Source: a virus. From it: 32,916 nucleotides of DNA. The stretch's first letter is position 1; every line of letters begins with the position of its first letter. The position numbers were made by a program, and so were the translations under genes. Shown here one piece after another: positions 1 to 8,404 of this stretch. The stretch spans positions 1-32,916 of the IMG/VR virus record IMGVR_UViG_3300037861_000124, one strand, 5' to 3'. The notes under the pieces are model-generated. The model worked only from the letters and a program-made list of their open reading frames with translations, was not told the DNA's origin and did no database searches.

Positions 1-1181
1 AACTGGTAATCATACCGTTCCAGCATGTTTGACTGATCGAACCCACCCCGGTCAAAGTGGGCACCTGTGTCAACAGCGGACCGTTCACGGTAATCACCCA
101 TGTTCATGAGAGACTCAAAACTCATTCGATTTAGAAGTCGGTCTTCATCATTATCCCCACGAGTGTTCATCTCTCTCGTGTCAATCACAGACCTAGTGTC
201 ATAAGCCCCTGTCTCCGCACCCAGTTGATCTCTGAGACGACTGGGGGCTTCATCATATTTCTGCTGTTCAAAGTTCATGCCCGCATCAAACTGCCCACTA
301 CTCTGTAGAAGGCGCATTATATCGGGGCCTGAAAGACGATCCAATCCAGCCAGCACACCTGGACCTATGTTCATCGCCTCCGCAACACCTGGCAGCGCAT
401 TGGGGTCAATGAGAGGACCCCGCCCGTACTCATCACGCTGTTGCTCCAGGTTCAACCCCATCTGCTGAAGACCTAGACTACCTCGACCCAACTCACCCCG
501 TAGATCAAGGTCTCCACGTCCCATCTCTTGATCGAACCCAAACTGGTCACGAGCAAGACCGTGGTTTGCCCAGTCCAGACCTAGACTACCTCGACCCAAT
601 TCTGCACTAACAGCGTCCCTGCCCTCAGTGAGATCAAGAGTTCTACCCCCCAATTCAAACTGACGATCACCCGTCAACTGATCCAGAGCAAGCTGACGTG
701 CAAACCTACTGGAATCAAAGTTAAGGTTCTCATCAAACTGCGCACCCTGCTGGGCTCTGTCCGCATCCGCATTCACATCCGCAATCCCCATCTGTCCTGT
801 GCGCTGGAGAGTAGGGAAGAGAGCTAAGGCTTGCTGGTTATTCAGATGATCCAGCACAGACTCAGGAAGATTTAGTGCCTCTGCGTACCCACCCAAAGCA
901 GCGTTTGGCTTCTGCTCAGGGATCATAGGAATGCCACCCCAACCCTGCCCGCTAAGATGGGTCTGCGGGGGAAGGAACTGATCCTGCATGTATGAACTCT
1001 GTTCCTGATCCATAGCCAAACGATCCCGGTCAATCTCTGTCCGGGCAGCATCGTTTTCGTTGGCAGTCTTACCCTGACGCCATTGCGCGAGGGTGCCCGC
1101 GCCTTGCAGCGCGGCACCAAGAAGGGTCAGGAAGAACTCCCTATCTTGTTCTTTGGCGGATGGCCCTGTACGTCTAGCCAT
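1..1181 (-). CDS. Gln/Asp-rich repeat virion protein, 3' end cut off by window edge
   Basis: The minus strand stays open from ATG at 1181 to the left edge (393 codons, no stop seen), so the C terminus is missing. The protein begins MARRTGPSAKEQDREFF. It is rich in Q, D, G, R and L, with recurring units of the type QFDxxLxFD, FELGGRTLDL and two exact ELGRGSLGL copies about 36 residues apart. The start overlaps the stop of the upstream gene as TAATG, as at most junctions of this operon. The pattern suggests a long helical or amphipathic virion protein; internal or DNA-ejection proteins of podoviruses often sit at this end of the operon. That role is inferred from position and composition only. 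No enzymatic motif was seen. Confidence 0.8.
   Translation of the reverse strand, partial: MARRTGPSAKEQDREFFLTLLGAALQGAGTLAQWRQGKTANENDAARTEIDRDRLAMDQEQSSYMQDQFLPPQTHLSGQGWGGIPMIPEQKPNAALGGYAEALNLPESVLDHLNNQQALALFPTLQRTGQMGIADVNADADRAQQGAQFDENLNFDSSRFARQLALDQLTGDRQFELGGRTLDLTEGRDAVSAELGRGSLGLDWANHGLARDQFGFDQEMGRGDLDLRGELGRGSLGLQQMGLNLEQQRDEYGRGPLIDPNALPGVAEAMNIGPGVLAGLDRLSGPDIMRLLQSSGQFDAGMNFEQQKYDEAPSRLRDQLGAETGAYDTRSVIDTREMNTRGDNDEDRLLNRMSFESLMNMGDYRERSAVDTGAHFDRGGFDQSNMLERYDYQ
469..599. repeat. 23-nt direct repeat pair inside the partial left-end gene
   Basis: A 23-nt sequence occurs at 469-491 and again, identical, at 577-599. Both copies lie in the same frame and encode the ELGRGSLGL unit on the minus strand. 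This is an internal duplication within a repeat-rich protein, not an intergenic element. Confidence 0.75.
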
Positions 1182-2410
1182 TACCCTACCCACCCTTCCT
1201 GTCCGTAAGCACTACGGAGGATCCAGTCCATCATAAACTGAGCCTGGGAATCCCTACTGTTCTGGAAATTCTGCCAGCTGAGCATTCGGTCATTCCGGTC
1301 CTGGTTCTGCACACCCTGATTGGTATACATATTCTGAAGCTGATTCCCAATATTAAACTGCTGTCCTGCATTGGTTGCTTGCTGATTCGCTAGACCAAAC
1401 TGATTCTGCCACTGCTGGTTTGCTGCACTCGCCTGGTTGGAAGCCTGCTGGTTCGCCATTCCTGCCTGCTGCTGCCACTGAGCGTTATTCGTGTTTGCTT
1501 GATGGCGAGCATTCTGATTCATGGACTGGGTTTGCATGTCTGCCTGCATCCCCTGAGAATATGCGTTAGCACCTGCATTCGAAGTACTCGCGCTTGCCTG
1601 ACGGTTAATATCCCCCATCACAGCAGCCATCGCTGCGGGGTTCATTCGACGGTTGCCCATCTGCTGTGCAGCCGCCCCCGACTGGAGCATTGCGCCACGC
1701 TGGGCCACATCCTGAGCACCCTGAGCCATCTGCATCGCACGAGAAGCCGAAGGTCCACCGGACAACGCAGCCGTCATAGACGAAGCATTCATCATGGTGG
1801 GATCCATCATCTGTGCTTCAGCCATCGCAGGATCAAGGTAGGCAGAGCCCCCCTGCTGGAACATGCTTTGGTTACCGGCTGTATAAGGATTACCAAACTG
1901 CTGATGCCATTGACTTGTACTCTGAGAAGGGTTATTCATCATGGAATCAAACATGCCCAGAGAGTTACCAATGGCAGTCACATCATCCCAACGAGAAGTA
2001 AGGCCGGGCACAGAAGGATCAAATCCTGTAGCTCCACCAAACAGGTCAAGCCATCCATTTCCTTCCTGCATCCAGGGAGGAGGGTCATTACCCTGTGAAG
2101 GAGGGGTATCACTCCCCTGACCCCCACCTGGGAAATTCATGCCGCCTCCTGGAGCACCCCCACCATTCTGAAAGTGGTTGGCCCACTGGAGAAATGTAGG
2201 ATCCATGTTCTGACCCTGACGCTGCCACTCCATGAGATTGCCTAGATCCCAACTTTCTGAATTCTGGTCAGGCATCTGGTTATACCAACCAGAGAAATTG
2301 TTGAACCAGTTATCAGACTGTTCACCAGGGTTATACTGCCAACCCTGTGGATCTGGAGGTGCTCCCCCTCCACCCTGACCGCCGCCTTGCTGGTTTTCCA
2401 TGATGGGCAT
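1181..2410 (-). CDS. Low-complexity Gln/Asn/Gly/Met-rich virion protein
   Basis: This 409-residue protein starts at ATG 2410 (MPIMENQQGGGQGG). That start makes a TAATG overlap with the upstream stop and has GGAGG five bases before it; an upstream in-frame start is less likely. Residues 1-140 are Gly/Pro/Asn/Gln-rich with many Trp (NWFNN, GWYNQ, WLDLF). The C-terminal half holds irregular repeats built on ANQQ and QWQNQFG, with Met-rich stretches (MAEAQMMDPTMM). No catalytic motif is visible. The composition resembles flexible, prion-like or ejection-associated virion proteins. Adjacency to the similarly repetitive left-edge gene suggests the two act together, which is inference. The real function is unknown. 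Confidence 0.8.
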   Translation of the reverse strand: MPIMENQQGGGQGGGGAPPDPQGWQYNPGEQSDNWFNNFSGWYNQMPDQNSESWDLGNLMEWQRQGQNMDPTFLQWANHFQNGGGAPGGGMNFPGGGQGSDTPPSQGNDPPPWMQEGNGWLDLFGGATGFDPSVPGLTSRWDDVTAIGNSLGMFDSMMNNPSQSTSQWHQQFGNPYTAGNQSMFQQGGSAYLDPAMAEAQMMDPTMMNASSMTAALSGGPSASRAMQMAQGAQDVAQRGAMLQSGAAAQQMGNRRMNPAAMAAVMGDINRQASASTSNAGANAYSQGMQADMQTQSMNQNARHQANTNNAQWQQQAGMANQQASNQASAANQQWQNQFGLANQQATNAGQQFNIGNQLQNMYTNQGVQNQDRNDRMLSWQNFQNSRDSQAQFMMDWILRSAYGQEGWVG

Positions 2411-2745
2411 TAGAAACCTCCGTAATACTTCCAATCAGCTTCGGGGATCCTTGCGGCTTTAAGCTGATCTTCAACCGTGACGACGTGCTCTTCCATCCAG
2501 AGAGGAACCTCGTCCTTCTCAGGGGGGATATCTGGAGGAAAGATTTGTCTATACCGTCTGTCTACATAGTAGAGAAGGGTGCCTTCTTCGGTCAAGAGTA
2601 GCTCCCCCTCGATGGGCGACCGAGACTCCGCAACCTTGCGGAGCACCACCCTCTTCGTGTTGAGGAAGTCCCGCACCCGGTCCATGAACGCCAGCATTGC
2701 GGGGTCATCTGAGTCGATGCGGAAGATGTCTGGATTACGTGGCAT
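2410..2745 (-). CDS. Small acidic hypothetical virion-operon protein
   Basis: This 111-residue protein (MPRNPDIFRIDSDDP) has no family I recognise. It is charged and soluble-looking, with a predicted helix near residues 15-40 and a beta-like segment GELLLTEEGTLLYYVDRRY followed by a Pro-rich acidic stretch. ATG follows the TAG of the upstream gene without a gap. TAATG coupling to the Gln-rich gene downstream places it firmly in the virion transcript. It could be a small assembly or tail component; nothing in the sequence decides this. Confidence 0.75.
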   Translation of the reverse strand: MPRNPDIFRIDSDDPAMLAFMDRVRDFLNTKRVVLRKVAESRSPIEGELLLTEEGTLLYYVDRRYRQIFPPDIPPEKDEVPLWMEEHVVTVEDQLKAARIPEADWKYYGGF

Positions 2746-3471
2746 CTAAGAACCATCCCTTGGTCCCGTGTACTTTCCAATAACCATGTAGTTAATGGAG
2801 ATGCCTGCTATCTGACTGTTTACAGCAAGCAACCACTCCCCTGCTTTCTTCCCTACCCAGGGAGTTGCCAAGTTGCCTATCCCCAAGCTTCCTGTGCCCC
2901 GCATAGCAGTAACCACAACAGCTATTACTTCGTAATCCAATCCATCATAATACCCAGAGTCGTAGTCACTCCCTGAATCAATATCCAAGGCGCAGGCGTT
3001 ATTCTGGTCATTCGTTACGGTCACTCCTGGCTGTGTTTGGAGCATTACATAGCGAGTAGTGCCCGCGTTTGTGTACCCACTAGAGGAGCCATCAGGAATG
3101 AAATCTTCATCAATGGAGGCAAGACCTGTGAGCACAACTAGCTTGGACGACGTGTCCCCACCCAGGATATCATTCCAGTAATCCGCCCAAAGGACATTGG
3201 TAGCGTTAACATCTATCTGCCTCTTCTCCACCGCATCCGGGTGTAGTCTACGACCTCCATAGAAACCATGATCATGACCACTATTATTCGTAGCGAATAG
3301 TAGCTTATGAGGCTGAAGATTCTTGCTCTCATTAGAAGGATCCTTAGGATTGCCGAAGTCTAGGTTGTCGTCACTGATCGTGTGCAAGGCCGTGCCTACC
3401 TGCCAAAACATGTTCCATAGCTCTGTGCGGTCAGCATTATCGCTCAGTGTGATCGCGGGGACATTAGCCAT
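2746..3471 (-). CDS. GHxH-motif virion protein, paralogue 1
   Basis: This 241-residue protein starts at ATG 3471 in a TAATG overlap. An N-terminal helical part (about 1-60) is followed by GHDHGFYGGRRL, then a beta-rich C-terminal half (SSKLVVLTGLAS, YEVIAVVVTAMRG). The next two genes upstream in the operon carry the same plan: a short helical part, a GHxH-G motif at a similar place, then beta-rich sequence. All three are 228-241 residues long, so they look like tandem paralogues. HxH motifs in phage tail-fibre and spike proteins can bind a metal ion along a trimer axis. A fibre, spike or appendage role is therefore plausible but unproven. Confidence 0.8.
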   Translation of the reverse strand: MANVPAITLSDNADRTELWNMFWQVGTALHTISDDNLDFGNPKDPSNESKNLQPHKLLFATNNSGHDHGFYGGRRLHPDAVEKRQIDVNATNVLWADYWNDILGGDTSSKLVVLTGLASIDEDFIPDGSSSGYTNAGTTRYVMLQTQPGVTVTNDQNNACALDIDSGSDYDSGYYDGLDYEVIAVVVTAMRGTGSLGIGNLATPWVGKKAGEWLLAVNSQIAGISINYMVIGKYTGPRDGS

Positions 3472-4157
3472 TAGACACCTGCCGGATTTGTGAGGTACCC
3501 CGGAGCCCTACCAATCGCTACGTAGAAAGCTCTCCATGTATCCGTAGGGGGTTCACCCCCTACGGTCTCATCGTAATAAGTCGCAGTAAGTTCTGTCTTA
3601 TAGCGCAGAGTGAAGAACGCACTAGTTACATCTTCCAAAGTTAGAGAGATGTTTTTTTCATTCCACTGCTCAATAGCATTCCCACCTGCTTCATAGTACA
3701 GTTCATCGTTGTCATAGATCGTAGCAATGACAGTGGGTGTTGTGCCAGGATCGAAGGTTGTCGGATGCTCTGCGCCCTGCCCAAAAAGGGCAGCAACGCG
3801 GTAGCCAATAGCAGCCACCTCATCCGACAACCAGATAGGAAAAGAGGGGGTAACCCCAGCAATCATCTTGACCCCTGGTGTCTGAGCCAAGACCCACTGA
3901 ACACCCCGCTCACCCGCGACGTTGAGTTGAGCGTCAGTAATGATAGAATCACCAAGTGAACCATCTCGATGATCGTGTCCTGAGTCTACATCCCAGGCTA
4001 TCAGATGCTCGGGTACCCCTGCGTTATCTGCAAAGTTCACATTCCCCAGTTTCGTAGTGTTAATAAGGGTGCGCAAAGCATCGTAAGTAGCCTGCGTATT
4101 TGCCTTAACAATAGTATGACCACGAGTGATAGGGGTCGTGATTGAAATCCTTGGCAT
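3471..4157 (-). CDS. GHxH-motif virion protein, paralogue 2
   Basis: This is a 228-residue protein starting at ATG 4157 (TAATG overlap). An N-terminal segment with RTLINTTKLGNVNFADN leads into SGHDHRDGSLGDS, then a C-terminal domain of beta strands (TPTVIATIYDNDELYYE, SAFFTLRYKTELTATYY). The motif and layout match the flanking two genes, which supports a triplicated gene family. A perfect 10-bp hairpin (3542-3565) lies in the C-terminal coding part, over VGGEPPTD. A structural or appendage role is inferred from gene position and the HxH motif. Confidence 0.8.
   Translation of the reverse strand: MPRISITTPITRGHTIVKANTQATYDALRTLINTTKLGNVNFADNAGVPEHLIAWDVDSGHDHRDGSLGDSIITDAQLNVAGERGVQWVLAQTPGVKMIAGVTPSFPIWLSDEVAAIGYRVAALFGQGAEHPTTFDPGTTPTVIATIYDNDELYYEAGGNAIEQWNEKNISLTLEDVTSAFFTLRYKTELTATYYDETVGGEPPTDTWRAFYVAIGRAPGYLTNPAGV
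3542..3565. repeat. Perfect 10-bp inverted repeat inside a coding sequence
   Basis: CCGTAGGGGG, a 4-nt loop (TTCA), then the exact reverse complement. It lies inside the paralogue 2 gene, far from its ends, and no T-run follows on either strand, so it is not a standard terminator. Confidence 0.85.
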
Positions 4158-4879
4158 TACGCCTCCGGACGTGCCTGGACAATTAGAGTCCAGTGCAGAA
4201 ACATTCCATCAGTAGACTCAATAGGAGCCTCCGATCCACGGAACTGAATAGTTGCTCTCAGATACATGGCAAAGATACCGTTCGTAGGACCGTACTGAAC
4301 AACTCCCAAGTTCTGAACGGTAACGTAACCCAACAGCGCAGGATTCAGAACTTGAAGAGAACCGAATGCTCTCGCAGTTACCTGGTCAGTCCGCCAGAAC
4401 TTGGGTAACCGAACAGGGTCATAAGGAATGTCGATGTAGACAGAGCGTCGTCCAGAGGTACTATCTGTGCTCTTCGGCCAAGACACCTGGATAGGAACTA
4501 CCCCGTGATATGTAAAGACAGGTCGATCATTGCTGGGGAACATGTACGCCCCAAATGACCGACGCTCTGTTACCCTACGATCCACCGACCCAATACTGAG
4601 GAAAGAACTATCCACCCCATTATGCCCATGGGTATGCCCCACGTTAGGCTGCACGTCACGAATGAACTCAGGGAACTGGATCTTCTTCTCATCAATAGAG
4701 ACGTTATCCCAATCTAGGTTCTGCGCAGTCATCCCCCCATTTACTGCTGTGTAGAGACGACGAAAATTCCCACCAATCAGATCAGCGTCAATAAGATCCT
4801 CTTTGTCCGTCCAGGACGCTGCTACCTCTGTCTGATAAGGAGTTCCGCTGGGCATCTCTGGCCTAACGATTACTAGCAC
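4157..4879 (-). CDS. GHxH-motif virion protein, paralogue 3 (GTG start)
   Basis: This is a 240-residue protein. The chosen start is GTG at 4879: it overlaps the upstream stop as TAGTG and has GGAGG six bases before it. The next in-frame ATG lies eight codons later and lacks as good a site. Residues 40-100 include LYTAVNGGMTAQNLDWDN and then VGHTHGHNGVDSS, matching the GHxH-G motif of the two genes downstream. The C-terminal half is beta-rich (VYIDIPYDPV, IFAMYLRATIQFRG, HWTLIVQARPEA). It lies directly after the propeller-type tail gene, which fits a tail or receptor-binding accessory. The function is inferred. Confidence 0.8.
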   Translation of the reverse strand: MLVIVRPEMPSGTPYQTEVAASWTDKEDLIDADLIGGNFRRLYTAVNGGMTAQNLDWDNVSIDEKKIQFPEFIRDVQPNVGHTHGHNGVDSSFLSIGSVDRRVTERRSFGAYMFPSNDRPVFTYHGVVPIQVSWPKSTDSTSGRRSVYIDIPYDPVRLPKFWRTDQVTARAFGSLQVLNPALLGYVTVQNLGVVQYGPTNGIFAMYLRATIQFRGSEAPIESTDGMFLHWTLIVQARPEA

Positions 4880-6933
4880 TACTGGCCTCCATATCCAGGG
4901 GGATCGAGCACGGCACTGGATCCCTCGGGGTCCTGAGAATCATAGACAAACACGAGCTTCTGTAGGATGAGAGGACCAACAACTGCTTGGAACCGAATAT
5001 AGAAAGTAAAACTTCTTCCTGCAATCTGATGAAAGTTAACCCTTGCATGATTAAGTTTCATTGCACCTGTCTTGGTGAAAGATGCCCACGCTCCTCCCCA
5101 CTTTGCTGTATCCTTAGGAGTCACATACGTAGCGCCACCAGACGTTGGTGTATTCGTAGGCTCAACAGTTACAGTCTGACTAAATGTAGGAGCGTAAGTA
5201 GCCTCCTCATCATCAATTTGTGGAGCCTCACGGTGCACTACAACTGCCAACACGCACTCTTTCAATGCTTCATAGTGGATATCCACGTACTTTAGAGTTT
5301 TATCCACATCAGGAAGATCAAAGTCTAGTGCTTTGAAAACCATACGAGGAATTGTCCTCTTATGATCATCATAGTCGTAGTCAGGGCTAAGGAGCATGAT
5401 GTACCGATTTGGGTGATTCACACTCTTTGATGTATAGATCAACGCTTGATCAGAACGGAAGGGAGTCGAAAGATAAAAAGATCCCTTATTCTTTACTCCC
5501 CACTCTCTAGAACGAAGATCACAGACCCACGTTCGATTGGGGAAATTACCCTCATCCGTAACAGCTAACCCTGAAATGTTCATGCACAGGTAATAGAAGT
5601 CTCCCGTCACCGCTCCTACGGCAGTGTCCGTAGGGACACTGCCTGGAGCTTCAATACGGAGGACTGCATCAATAGGCTGGGAGATGTCCTCATAGGAAGA
5701 ACCATTGAAGAACTTCACCCCCTGTGTAGTGAGGAGAACTACCCCATTCTTATAAGGCTGCAATGACCGAGGAGCCGCGCATCCTAGGTAAGAACTCACC
5801 AAATCAAGTGAGTAGTCCTCCGCACTGAACCCAGAAATACGGAACGTCTTCTCTCGACAGAAGACATAGAGGGTCCCATTGATGACCCAGAGTTGAACAA
5901 TATCTTCACCTTCACCGATCACACCTGTGTCGATCTCATACTGAGGGGGCCAGACATCAGGGTAGAACACCTTGGAAACAGAGATGCGGTTACGTTTGCC
6001 GTAACCGCCCACAGCAAACATCTGATCGTTCCAACTACGAAGCAACCGGAAGTTCGCTGGTTTTCCATTGTCCAAAGGAATGCCGTAGCCAAGGTCAGAG
6101 TCTCTGGCTGAATCCACGTAACTACTCACACCCCTGGGAACACGAGCGACAAACTGGAGATCCTTTCCCAAGACAGAATCTCGATAGAGATTCACGTGGG
6201 TGACAGAGGAGTCCACTCGAGTCCAATCAATGATGAAAGTCGGGGAGAACCCTGTAGGTCCCCCTGCTTCACCTTCACTTTGCTCAGGGGTTGTGCTGAT
6301 GTTGCGGAACCGGAAGGAAGACGCAGGACTCTCCCCCCACTTAGACAGCGTAGTCACTGCATAGGTAAAGGACGCTCCGGGAACAGAGGAGAGTGCTGCG
6401 ATAGGCTTACGGTCGATCGCAAGGAAGTCAGAGAAGAAAACGGGGACGCCTGTAAATTTCGCCGTGAGCCATCCTGTGTCATCAAGGGTGATTCGCAGTG
6501 GAGGATTGACTCCATCAGCGTAATACAAGGCGTCACCATAAGGTTCAAAGCAGCCAAAGGAGAACTCATCCCCCACAGGGATACTTCCAGTAGTTTCCTC
6601 AGTCATGAGGTACTGCCAGTACCACCCACCACTACCACGTTGAAGGTTAAAGATCCGACCTTCATTAGCAATAAGGATGTAATCCCCGCCTCGTGGTGGG
6701 GTCCAGTAGTACATTGCGTTCACATTACTCCACTGGCTAAACATAATAGATGAAGGACCACCAAGCCCTCTCAACTCCCCATAGGGAGTAGGAATGGTGT
6801 CATCTACATAACCGGAAGAGTAGCTGTACCCAGGGTTATACTCGTCGTTAAGACCTTGCCCCTGAAACCGGGTTGGGGAGATCCCTTGGTAATAACCCCG
6901 GAACTGTTTGATTTCATAACGACGAATAGGCAT
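4879..6933 (-). CDS. Large beta-rich tail protein, probable propeller / nozzle-type
   Basis: This 684-residue protein has an ATG at 6933 in a TAATG overlap. Repeated four-stranded-looking units fill residues 60-480: DYILIANEGRIFNLQ, ALYYADGVNPPLRI, DQMFAVGGYGKRNRISVS, GTLYVFCREKTFRISG, NGVVLLTTQGVKFFNGSSY, RTWVCDLRSREWGV. This is the pattern expected of a beta-propeller. In podoviruses such proteins (P22 gp10 hub/stabilisation protein, T7 gp12 nozzle) attach below the adaptor. Here two adaptor-like genes lie directly upstream in the operon, which supports the reading. The last 150 residues look like a separate beta-sandwich. The family call rests on pattern and context, not on a search. Confidence 0.65.
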   Translation of the reverse strand: MPIRRYEIKQFRGYYQGISPTRFQGQGLNDEYNPGYSYSSGYVDDTIPTPYGELRGLGGPSSIMFSQWSNVNAMYYWTPPRGGDYILIANEGRIFNLQRGSGGWYWQYLMTEETTGSIPVGDEFSFGCFEPYGDALYYADGVNPPLRITLDDTGWLTAKFTGVPVFFSDFLAIDRKPIAALSSVPGASFTYAVTTLSKWGESPASSFRFRNISTTPEQSEGEAGGPTGFSPTFIIDWTRVDSSVTHVNLYRDSVLGKDLQFVARVPRGVSSYVDSARDSDLGYGIPLDNGKPANFRLLRSWNDQMFAVGGYGKRNRISVSKVFYPDVWPPQYEIDTGVIGEGEDIVQLWVINGTLYVFCREKTFRISGFSAEDYSLDLVSSYLGCAAPRSLQPYKNGVVLLTTQGVKFFNGSSYEDISQPIDAVLRIEAPGSVPTDTAVGAVTGDFYYLCMNISGLAVTDEGNFPNRTWVCDLRSREWGVKNKGSFYLSTPFRSDQALIYTSKSVNHPNRYIMLLSPDYDYDDHKRTIPRMVFKALDFDLPDVDKTLKYVDIHYEALKECVLAVVVHREAPQIDDEEATYAPTFSQTVTVEPTNTPTSGGATYVTPKDTAKWGGAWASFTKTGAMKLNHARVNFHQIAGRSFTFYIRFQAVVGPLILQKLVFVYDSQDPEGSSAVLDPPGYGGQ
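5620..5643. repeat. Perfect 10-bp inverted repeat inside the propeller gene
   Basis: GGCAGTGTCC, loop GTAG, exact reverse complement. Five more flanking bases (GCTCC upstream, GGAGC downstream) could extend pairing across a small internal loop. No T-run follows on the coding strand. Confidence 0.85.
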
Positions 6934-7682
6934 TAGGAGATCGTCCCCGGAAGTCTAGGCACCTGGAGGAACGGCATGTCCAACTCCCCTGGCCTGATTC
7001 CCTTCAGTGTAGTGTTCTGATCCGGAGCACGATTCATCAGAAGAGTCATAGCCTGAAGCCACAGCTCATACTCTGCTTTGTAGGCATCCGCCAACTCAGG
7101 ACGAACCATGGGAGCACCCTTCGCACATGTCCCCCAAACAAGCACATGCTCAAAGTGATATGGCAACCACACGTAATCCGTACCTGCGGGAGTATCATCC
7201 ATCGCATTACCCGTGTGCCAGAGCCACGCACTGTAGGCTTCCGTTACCTGAGGCCAGTACCTAACGGATCTCCGACCATCATATTCCGTCCCATCGAGAG
7301 AACTCGTAGAGACTGTCCAGTACCGGGGTTCGGTAGCTGTGGCTACCGAACCACCCGTTCCACGAGACTTATAGAGACGATCGAAATCCACTGGCTCCCG
7401 ATATTCAGGCACAATGGTGTTTCCACCAGAGCGAGTCATAACGAGAAGGATAGGGCTGCCTAGATAGGCTTCCTGATCTGCGGATAGGTCCACACCATTG
7501 GAGTCATCAGCAACAGTAAGGGGTCCCATGACATCGTGGAAAACGGGGTTAATGGAGCGGGACACCATATCATTGAAAGTCAACCCAATCCAATCAAAGA
7601 TACGACGATCCATGTTGCTCACACCGAGAAGATCCGCAGCCTCGTCAGCAATCTCACTTACGATTGTCCGTGCGTTAGCCAT
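6933..7682 (-). CDS. Head-tail adaptor-like protein A
   Basis: This 249-residue protein has an ATG at 7682 in a TAATG overlap. It begins with a helix-rich segment (IVSEIADEAADLLGVSN, IFDWIGLTFNDMVSRSINP), then a beta-rich middle, and ends with helices (YHFEHVLVWGTCAKGAPMV, ADAYKAEYELWLQAMTLLM). Late helices with a conserved aromatic-G-A/C-x-K-G stretch are typical of podovirus adaptor (tail tubular A / gp4-type) proteins that dock under the portal. A second protein of similar length and shape lies immediately upstream. An adaptor role fits the position between capsid genes and the propeller protein; it is inferred. Confidence 0.6.
   Translation of the reverse strand: MANARTIVSEIADEAADLLGVSNMDRRIFDWIGLTFNDMVSRSINPVFHDVMGPLTVADDSNGVDLSADQEAYLGSPILLVMTRSGGNTIVPEYREPVDFDRLYKSRGTGGSVATATEPRYWTVSTSSLDGTEYDGRRSVRYWPQVTEAYSAWLWHTGNAMDDTPAGTDYVWLPYHFEHVLVWGTCAKGAPMVRPELADAYKAEYELWLQAMTLLMNRAPDQNTTLKGIRPGELDMPFLQVPRLPGTIS
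7327..7352. repeat. Perfect 11-bp inverted repeat inside adaptor gene A
   Basis: GGTTCGGTAGC, loop TGTG, exact reverse complement. It lies mid-gene over the codons of VATATEPRYW and has no T-run on the coding strand. Confidence 0.85.
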
Positions 7683-8392
7683 TACATCATCCTCCGGATA
7701 TACTCAGCAACAATGTCCCTCATCACAGGGGCGTGTGCGATGGTTCCAAGCTCCTGACTAATCACGTCCTTGACACCATTCATGAAATCTGATCGAGCCC
7801 GCATGTACCTAGGGACGTTGCCTACGTAAAGAAAAGCCCTGCGGAGCGTGCCATTGAGCACAACCTCAGGGTACCGCCGCAAGATCCAGTTCGTGTCACT
7901 CCCCGTAGTGAGCGCTTCCGGAGCAGCCAGGTAATGGATCTCCATCGCACGGGAGCTATCTTCATTAGGGAAGACAGCCACATCAGGAGCCATCTGTGCT
8001 GTACCATTCGTGCGCCACCTGGCAACAGCATAAGCGTCAATCTGATCGTTGCTGACAGTCGCAGCGCCCCCTCGATAGAAGGCATATAAATCCCGGACAC
8101 CCACCCTCGACAGTGGATTGTAGAAGGTGGTGTCCGTAGTAGGGCTCTGGATTGCAACTCGATGGATGTCCACAATGTTGTCCGCAGTGATCGCATTCCA
8201 AGCAGAGGTGATTGTGTTACTACCAGAATTGATAGGGAACTGACTCTCACGCTTGAGGTTCTTACCGAAGAAGGCTGATGATGAAATCTCCATGATTGCA
8301 CGGTTGCACCACCGGGTCACCTTGTCAGTAAGCCCATCCTGCCTTGTCACAAGCTGTACCTGAGACTGGATGTTTTGAAGATCCCATGACAT
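7682..8392 (-). CDS. Head-tail adaptor-like protein B
   Basis: A 236-residue protein, ATG 8392, with AAGGAG nine bases upstream. The N-terminal part is helical (LVTRQDGLTDKVTRWCNRAI), followed by beta strands around TITSAWNAITADNIVDIHRV and a LSRVGVRDLYAFYRG segment. The C terminus is helical (RYPEVVLNGTLRRAFLYVGN, then a long helix to the end). The RYPEVVLNGTLRRA block resembles helices of phage adaptor / head-closure proteins. It probably forms a connector layer together with adaptor A. The assignment is by pattern and neighbours; it could instead be a head completion protein. Confidence 0.6.
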   Translation of the reverse strand: MSWDLQNIQSQVQLVTRQDGLTDKVTRWCNRAIMEISSSAFFGKNLKRESQFPINSGSNTITSAWNAITADNIVDIHRVAIQSPTTDTTFYNPLSRVGVRDLYAFYRGGAATVSNDQIDAYAVARWRTNGTAQMAPDVAVFPNEDSSRAMEIHYLAAPEALTTGSDTNWILRRYPEVVLNGTLRRAFLYVGNVPRYMRARSDFMNGVKDVISQELGTIAHAPVMRDIVAEYIRRMM

Positions 8393-8404
8393 CAGCCTTG
8401 CTCC

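Noticed and set aside
1499-2098. Plus-strand frame (199 codons) opposite the Gln-rich virion gene
   Set aside because: Rich in His, Ser and Arg as expected from reading Gln/Asn/Met codons backwards; antisense shadow.
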